Shown: positions 60,285 through 64,000 of the stretch, in pieces
How the letters are laid out: every line of letters starts with the position of its first letter
How positions within the stretch are numbered: the first letter of the stretch is position 1
Assembly: GCF_900221005.1 (NCBI RefSeq)
Contig: NZ_OBQI01000001.1
Span: 372,001 to 436,000 of the forward strand
Length of the DNA: 64,000 nt
Direction of reading: 5' to 3'
Source: Blastococcus aggregatus
Lineage (GTDB): Bacteria; Actinomycetota; Actinomycetes; Mycobacteriales; Geodermatophilaceae
Position numbers and translations under genes: made by a program
The notes under the pieces: model-generated
Told to the model about the DNA's origin: nothing
What the model saw: the letters and a program-made list of their open reading frames with translations, nothing else
Databases searched by the model: none

Positions 60285-60290
60285 ATGCTG
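60285..60290 (-). promoter_or_regulatory. Putative leaderless -10-like element of the AraC-type gene
   Basis: CAGCAT on the minus strand ends seven bases before GTG 60277. It is weaker than the TA-initial hexamers. Confidence 0.35.
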
Positions 60291-60341
60291 CCACGTCCTG
60301 CCGACGGGTTCGAGCGCCTCCGCCGCGCTCGGGGGAACCGG

Positions 60342-61457
60342 TCAGCCGGCGAGGCGCGCCACGGCGGTGTCGATCCGCTCGTCGGTGGCGGTGAGGGCCA
60401 TGCGGACGTGCCGCTCCCCACTGGGTCCGTAGAACGCACCCGGCGCGGCGACGATCCCGAGGCCGGCGAGCCAGTCGATGGTGGCCCAGCAGTCCTCGTC
60501 GCGGGTGACCCACAGGTACAGCCCGGCGGCGGAGTGGTCGATCCGCAGCCCGGCGCCACGGACGGCGGCGGCGAGCCGGTCGCGGCGGGCCCGGTAGCGC
60601 TCGCGCTGCGCGTCCACGTGCGCGTCGTCGGCGAGCGCGGCGGTCATCGCGGCCTGCACCGGCGTGGGCACGAGCAGGCCCAGGTGCCGCCGCACCTCCC
60701 ACACCCGGCGGACCAGCGCGGGGTCGCCGGAGAGCAGGCCGCCGCGGTACCCCGCGGCGCTGGACTGCTTGGACAGCGAGTGGACGGCGAGCAGTCCGGC
60801 ATGGTCGTTCCCGGCGACGGCGGGGTGCAGCAGCGAGCGCGGCTCGACGTCCCAGCCGAGGGTCACGTAGCACTCGTCGGAGGCGATCGGCACGCCGTGC
60901 GTCCGGCCCCAGTCGACCCAGGCGCGCAGTTCGTCGTCGTCCATCACGCGGCCGTGCGGGTTGCCGGGCGAGTTCAGCCAGACCAGGACGACGCCGTCGG
61001 CGTCGGCCGGCGGGACGTCGGTGCGCCGGACGTCCAGGCCGGCCACCACGGCGCCCACCTCGTAGGTCGGGTAGGCGACCGACGGGATGAGCACGGTGCC
61101 GCCGGAGAGGCCGAGCAGGGTCGGCAGCAGCGCGACCAGCTCCTTGGAGCCGACCGTGGGGATGACCGACGGGTCGGCACCCAGCGGGTCGGCGACCGTG
61201 ACGCCCAGCCGCCGGCTCAGCCAGCCGGCCGCTGCCGTGCGCAGCGCGGCCGTGCCGAGCGCCGCGGGATAGCCCGGGGCGTTCCCGGCCGCGGCGAGCG
61301 CCTGCCCGAGCAGCGCCGGGGTGTCATCGACCGGCGTGCCGATCGAGAGGTCGACGACGCCGCCGGGGTGCTGCGCGGCCCGCTCGCGGGCCGGCTCCAG
61401 CGCGTCCCACGGGAAGTCCGGGAGGACGCGGGGAGCCCCCGGGAACCGGGTGGTCAG
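60342..61457 (-). CDS. dapC: Succinyldiaminopimelate transaminase, apparent CTG start
   Basis: This PLP class I aminotransferase has FPWDALEPARERAAQ, VVDLSIGTPVDDTP, VWLNSPGNPHGRVM, ASDECYVTLGWD and the PLP lysine in HSLSKQSSAAGYRGGLLSGD. It converts N-succinyl-2-amino-6-ketopimelate to succinyl-DAP, linking dapD and dapE. Family members begin a few residues before FPWDAL. The only start-like codon in that interval is CTG 61457, which overlaps the ferredoxin TGA (CTGA) with AAGGG just upstream. From that codon the protein has 371 residues. Confidence 0.9.
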   Translation of the reverse strand: MTTRFPGAPRVLPDFPWDALEPARERAAQHPGGVVDLSIGTPVDDTPALLGQALAAAGNAPGYPAALGTAALRTAAAGWLSRRLGVTVADPLGADPSVIPTVGSKELVALLPTLLGLSGGTVLIPSVAYPTYEVGAVVAGLDVRRTDVPPADADGVVLVWLNSPGNPHGRVMDDDELRAWVDWGRTHGVPIASDECYVTLGWDVEPRSLLHPAVAGNDHAGLLAVHSLSKQSSAAGYRGGLLSGDPALVRRVWEVRRHLGLLVPTPVQAAMTAALADDAHVDAQRERYRARRDRLAAAVRGAGLRIDHSAAGLYLWVTRDEDCWATIDWLAGLGIVAAPGAFYGPSGERHVRMALTATDERIDTAVARLAG

Positions 61458-61780
61458 TGCCCTTCGCCGCGGGGCGGGAGAGCCGCGACCAGCGGGTGGT
61501 CCTTGTGGATCTTCCCGGTCTTGGCGGCGCCACCAGGGCTGCCCAGGTCGGAGAAGAACTCCACGTTGGCGTTGTAGTAGTCCTTCCACTTGTCCGGGAC
61601 GTCGTCCTCGTAGTAGATGGCCTCGACCGGGCAGACCGGCTCGCACGCACCGCAGTCGACGCACTCGTCGGGGTGGATGTAGAGCATCCGTTCGCCCTCG
61701 TAGATGCAGTCCACCGGGCACTCGTCGATGCACGCCTTGTCGAGGACGTCGACGCAGGCCTCGGTGATGACGTAGGTCAC
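61454..61780 (-). CDS. fdxA: 7Fe-type bacterial ferredoxin
   Basis: This 108-residue ferredoxin has CIDECPVDCIYEG and CVDCGACEPVCPVEAI, the [3Fe-4S] and [4Fe-4S] cluster-binding sets, and a C-terminal DLGSPGGAAKTGKIHKDHPL typical of the mycobacterial FdxC type. It carries low-potential electrons to P450s or other enzymes. GTG 61780 follows GGAGGAACC. Directly upstream of dapC by a CTGA overlap. The same pair occurs in mycobacteria (Rv1177/Rv1178). Confidence 0.94.
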   Translation of the reverse strand: MTYVITEACVDVLDKACIDECPVDCIYEGERMLYIHPDECVDCGACEPVCPVEAIYYEDDVPDKWKDYYNANVEFFSDLGSPGGAAKTGKIHKDHPLVAALPPRGEGH

Positions 61781-61838
61781 GGTGGTTCCTCCCGGGGGCG
61801 GTACGGGCTGCGACCGCTGGACGGTCGATCGCTGCATT

Positions 61839-61844
61839 AGTATC
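61839..61844 (-). promoter_or_regulatory. Probable -10 element of the fdxA-dapC operon
   Basis: GATACT, inside the unusually A/T-rich TGATACTAAT on the minus strand, lies about 59 bases before the fdxA GTG. Here a leader and a ribosome binding site exist, unlike most other starts. Confidence 0.5.
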
Positions 61845-61925
61845 ACCCTCCCGCACGCGGATGGCCGGGAAGGGTGCCCTTCCCCGCGGCGTCACCCCGG
61901 AGAGGGAGCGCTGCGGGCCCCGTCG

Positions 61926-61931
61926 CAGGAT
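61926..61931 (+). promoter_or_regulatory. Putative leaderless -10-like element of the GNAT gene
   Basis: CAGGAT ends seven bases before GTG 61939. The same hexamer precedes mshB at 63937-63942. Confidence 0.4.
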
Positions 61932-61938
61932 GACGGGC

Positions 61939-62667
61939 GTGACCGACGTGCGCCGCCTCGAGGAACTCGCCGCCCGCACGTGGCGCGGCCTGGAGGAGCA
62001 GCAGCACGGCGACTGGCTGCTGCGCGCGGCGGACGGCTTCAGCGGCCGCGCCAACTCCGCCCTCGTCGTCGGCGATCCGGCCGAGCCGCTCGAGGACGCC
62101 GTCGCCACCGTCACCCGCTGGTACGACGCCCGGAGGCTCACCCCGCGGGCCCAGCTCCCCGGGCCGGCCGGCGCGGCCGACGCGGCGTTCGCCGCCGCGG
62201 GGTGGACGCGCGCCGAGGACGTCCTCGTCCTCACCGCCCCGCTGAGGCCGTGGTCCGCCCCGGAGGTGGCGGTGCAACTCTCCCCCGAGCCCGACGACGC
62301 CTGGCTGGCCGGGTACCGCTACCGCGGCGCCCCGCTCCCGCCCGCTGCCCGGGCGGTGCTGACCCACGCCGACGACCCGCTCTTCGCCTCGGTGCGGCCG
62401 ACCGCGCACGACCACCCCGCCGCCGTCGCCCGCGGAGTGGTGGAGGAGGGCTGGCTGGTGATCACCGCGGTCACCGTGGCCGAGGAGTTCCGCCGCCGGG
62501 GGCTGGCCCGGGCGGTCATGGCCGCGCTCGCCGGTGCGGGGCGCGAGCGCGGGGCGCACGCGTGCCTCCTGCAGGTCAGCGACGACAACGAGCCGGCGCT
62601 GGGCCTCTACGCCCGGCTGGGCTTCACGGAGCACCACCGCTACCACTACCGGTCGGCACCGGCCTGA
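61939..62667 (+). CDS. GNAT family N-acetyltransferase
   Basis: This 242-residue protein has a diverged N-terminal half (ARTWRGLEEQQHGDWLLRAA) and a C-terminal GNAT domain with ITAVTVAEEFRRRGLARAVM (acetyl-CoA pyrophosphate loop RRRGLA) and [19 protein letters not shown]. The substrate is unknown; the position beside mshB raises but does not prove a mycothiol link. GTG 61939 fits a leaderless start after CAGGAT; ATG 61930 lies inside that hexamer. The last 44 bases overlap the convergent DUF6113-like gene. Confidence 0.85.
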   Translation: MTDVRRLEELAARTWRGLEEQQHGDWLLRAADGFSGRANSALVVGDPAEPLEDAVATVTRWYDARRLTPRAQLPGPAGAADAAFAAAGWTRAEDVLVLTAPLRPWSAPEVAVQLSPEPDDAWLAGYRYRGAPLPPAARAVLTHADDPLFASVRPTAHDHPAAVARGVVEEGWLVITAVTVAEEFRRRGLARAVMAALAGAGRERGAHACLLQVSDDNEPALGLYARLGFTEHHRYHYRSAPA

Positions 62668-63040
62668 CACCTGCGGCCAGCACCCGGCCGGCCGCGAAGG
62701 CCGCCGCGAGCACGCCGAGCAGCAGGAACGCCATGCCCACCCAGCCGGTGACCCCGGTGCCGACCAGCACCAGGTCGCCCTCGGGGCGCCGGACCATGGC
62801 GGCCAGCGCCACCACCAGCCAGACCAGGGCCGGCAGCACGGCGACCACCCGGGAGCCCGACAGCCGGTGGGCCAGCCGCACCAGCAGCAGGTTGCCGACC
62901 ACCGCGGCGAGCACGGACAGCGGCACGGGGACGACGCCGGCCTTCAGCGGCAGCCAGAACACCTCGACCAGCGCCAGCCAGGCGCCGGCGGCGACGGCGA
63001 GCACCGACCATCCGACGGTGGCGGCGGCCCGCCCGATCAC
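62624..63040 (-). CDS. Four-helix membrane protein (DUF6113-like)
   Basis: The 138-residue protein has four helices ([79 protein letters not shown]) and the conserved RPEGDLVL loop. Its function is unknown; its association with mshB recurs in actinobacteria as far as I recall. GTG 63040 overlaps the mshB stop (GTGA). The 3' end overlaps the convergent GNAT gene by 44 bases. Confidence 0.8.
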   Translation of the reverse strand: MIGRAAATVGWSVLAVAAGAWLALVEVFWLPLKAGVVPVPLSVLAAVVGNLLLVRLAHRLSGSRVVAVLPALVWLVVALAAMVRRPEGDLVLVGTGVTGWVGMAFLLLGVLAAAFAAGRVLAAGVRPVPTGSGSGGAP

Positions 63041-63930
63041 AGGTCCAGGCCGGCGAACAGGTCGTCCTCCCAGCCGTCCGGGCCGGCGGCCGGGCCGCGC
63101 TCGCCGCGCACCAGCCGGTAGTGCTCGGTGGCCATGACCTCCAGGCCCAGGTTGTTCGAGAGCGCGAAGAACGGGCCGTCGACGGTGATCTGCGTGGGGT
63201 GCGAGCGCATGGCGGCGTCCTTGCGGTCGGCGTGGGCGCGCGCGTCGACGGCGGTGGTGACGACGTCGTCCGGCACGACGAACGACACGTCGTCCAGATC
63301 CCCGAGACCGTCGAACACGGACGCCTCGCCCAGCGCGGCCATGGCGTCGATGCCCGCCTGCACCACCGATCGCGGCATCGCGTTCCAGTAGACCTTCGCG
63401 ATCTCCCAGGCCGCCCCGAGGTCGGGCCGGTAGCCGGGGTCCGCCGCGGCGTCCACGGCGCGCATCGCCACCCGGTGGGCCTGGATGTGGTCGGGGTGGC
63501 CGTAGCCGCCGTTCTCGTCGTAGGTCGCCAGCACCTGCGGCCGAACCTCGCGGATCACGGCCACTGCGTGCGCCGTCGCCTCGTCGAGGTCGGCGTTCCA
63601 GAAGGCGCGGGGGTGCTCGTTGGCCCGCGTCCCCATCATCCCGGAGTCGCGGTAGCGGCCCGCGCCGCCGAGGAACCGGGAGTCGGTCACGCCGAGCGCG
63701 GCCATGGCGTCCCGCAGCTCGCCGATCCGGTAGCCACCGAGCTGGTCGGCCTGGTCGGCGGCCAGCTGGGCGAGGTCGGGGACGAGGATCTCGCCCTCCT
63801 CCCCCAGCGTGCAGGTGAGCAGGGTGACCCCTGCCCCCTCGGCGACGTAGCGGGCCATCGTGGCGCCGTTGCCGATCGTCTCGTCGTCGGGGTGGGCGTG
63901 GACGAACAACACGCGGCGAGAGGAGGTCAC
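63037..63930 (-). CDS. mshB: GlcNAc-Ins deacetylase of mycothiol synthesis
   Basis: This 297-residue LmbE-family zinc hydrolase has the metal motif HAHPDDE (about residues 11-17) and [19 protein letters not shown] with the third ligand His, plus [13 protein letters not shown]. It deacetylates GlcNAc-inositol to GlcN-inositol in mycothiol synthesis, the actinobacterial thiol buffer. GTG 63930 has CAGGAT six bases upstream (leaderless type). Four-base overlap with the downstream membrane gene. Confidence 0.94.
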   Translation of the reverse strand: MTSSRRVLFVHAHPDDETIGNGATMARYVAEGAGVTLLTCTLGEEGEILVPDLAQLAADQADQLGGYRIGELRDAMAALGVTDSRFLGGAGRYRDSGMMGTRANEHPRAFWNADLDEATAHAVAVIREVRPQVLATYDENGGYGHPDHIQAHRVAMRAVDAAADPGYRPDLGAAWEIAKVYWNAMPRSVVQAGIDAMAALGEASVFDGLGDLDDVSFVVPDDVVTTAVDARAHADRKDAAMRSHPTQITVDGPFFALSNNLGLEVMATEHYRLVRGERGPAAGPDGWEDDLFAGLDL

Positions 63931-63936
63931 CCCGCG

Positions 63937-63942
63937 ATCCTG
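63937..63942 (-). promoter_or_regulatory. Putative leaderless -10-like element of mshB
   Basis: CAGGAT on the minus strand ends six bases before GTG 63930, with no ribosome binding site. Confidence 0.4.
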
Positions 63943-63954
63943 CCGGATCACCGA

Positions 63955-64000
63955 CTACTCGACGTCGACGGGGACGACCGCCCGGGCCTCGGCGAAGTGG
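63955..64000 (-). CDS. C-terminal end of an unidentified gene (partial)
   Basis: The last 14 codons read HFAEARAVVPVDVE and end at TAG (63957-63955), 25 bases before the mshB start. Third positions are G or C, so it is probably a real C-terminus running into the window from the right. Too short to identify. Confidence 0.4.
   Translation of the reverse strand, partial: HFAEARAVVPVDVE

Noticed and set aside
1-64000. CRISPR arrays, insertion sequences, prophage genes, tRNA or rRNA genes
   Set aside because: No regularly spaced direct repeats, transposase or integrase motifs, or recognisable RNA gene sequences were seen on either strand.

Overview
The window is very GC-rich, with G or C in almost every third codon position, frequent GTG starts and four-base ATGA/GTGA gene overlaps. 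These traits, plus glgM-type glycogen synthase, mshB (mycothiol synthesis), the sigE-rseA-htrA-tatB cluster and the DUF3117 mini-protein, point to a free-living actinobacterium. The many small membrane proteins, a DUF6766 protein and a CrtI-like desaturase suggest the Geodermatophilaceae (Blastococcus, Modestobacter, Geodermatophilus), but the genus is inference. No rRNA, tRNA, CRISPR array, insertion sequence or prophage was seen; this looks like ordinary chromosome.

Layout. 1-3.9 kb: a Tad/Flp pilus operon read leftward (tadA, tadB, tadC, a small pilin-like protein, two TadE-like proteins). 4.1-4.25 kb: a frameshifted remnant of a SnoaL-like gene. 4.3-8.0 kb: a fused, asymmetric ABC exporter. 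8.1-19.9 kb: a metabolic region with a phosphotriesterase-like lactonase and acyl-CoA ligase, a ThDP enzyme, an acyl-CoA dehydrogenase, a CitE-like lyase and several small membrane proteins. 20-27 kb: two transporters, PhzF, an MgtE-like cytoplasmic module with a DUF1003 protein, AzlCD, Mrp and two SRPBCC proteins. 27-31 kb: the envelope-stress cluster tatB, htrA, rseA, sigE and a divergent methyltransferase. 31.5-34 kb: divergent glgC and glgA. 34.05-37.15 kb: a cobalamin riboswitch followed by a binding protein, permease and ATPase, best read as vitamin B12 uptake. 38.2-41.6 kb: 5-oxoprolinase pxpBC and pxpA, split by a divergent membrane gene. 41.6-47.7 kb: a zinc dehydrogenase, a PAS-GAF-PP2C phosphatase, a DUF6766 operon and a CrtI-like oxidase. 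47.7-51.6 kb: an unrecognised 488-residue protein, an M17 peptidase, DUF3117 and tagA. 51.6-56.3 kb: a transporter, SRPBCC, DivIVA-like, LOG, dapE and divergent dapD. 56.4-64 kb: a transglycosylase-like protein, a short UvrA homologue, a VOC/AraC pair, dapC, a ferredoxin, a GNAT enzyme and mshB.

From memory of the Mycobacterium tuberculosis gene order, the right two thirds resembles the Rv1170-Rv1234 neighbourhood (mshB, fdxC, dapC, dapD, dapE, LOG, tagA, DUF3117, glgA/glgC, methyltransferase/sigE/rseA/htrA/tatB, mrp and the MgtE-like gene). It is interrupted here by accessory blocks such as B12 uptake, pxpABC, phosphatase/DUF6766 and crtI.

Two gene-expression themes recur. At least sixteen genes have a TAnnnT or CAnnAT hexamer ending 6-8 bases before the start codon and no ribosome binding site, the signature of leaderless transcripts; these hexamers also settle several start codons. 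Three genes (dapC, htrA, the M17 peptidase) appear to open at a CTG that overlaps the upstream TGA.
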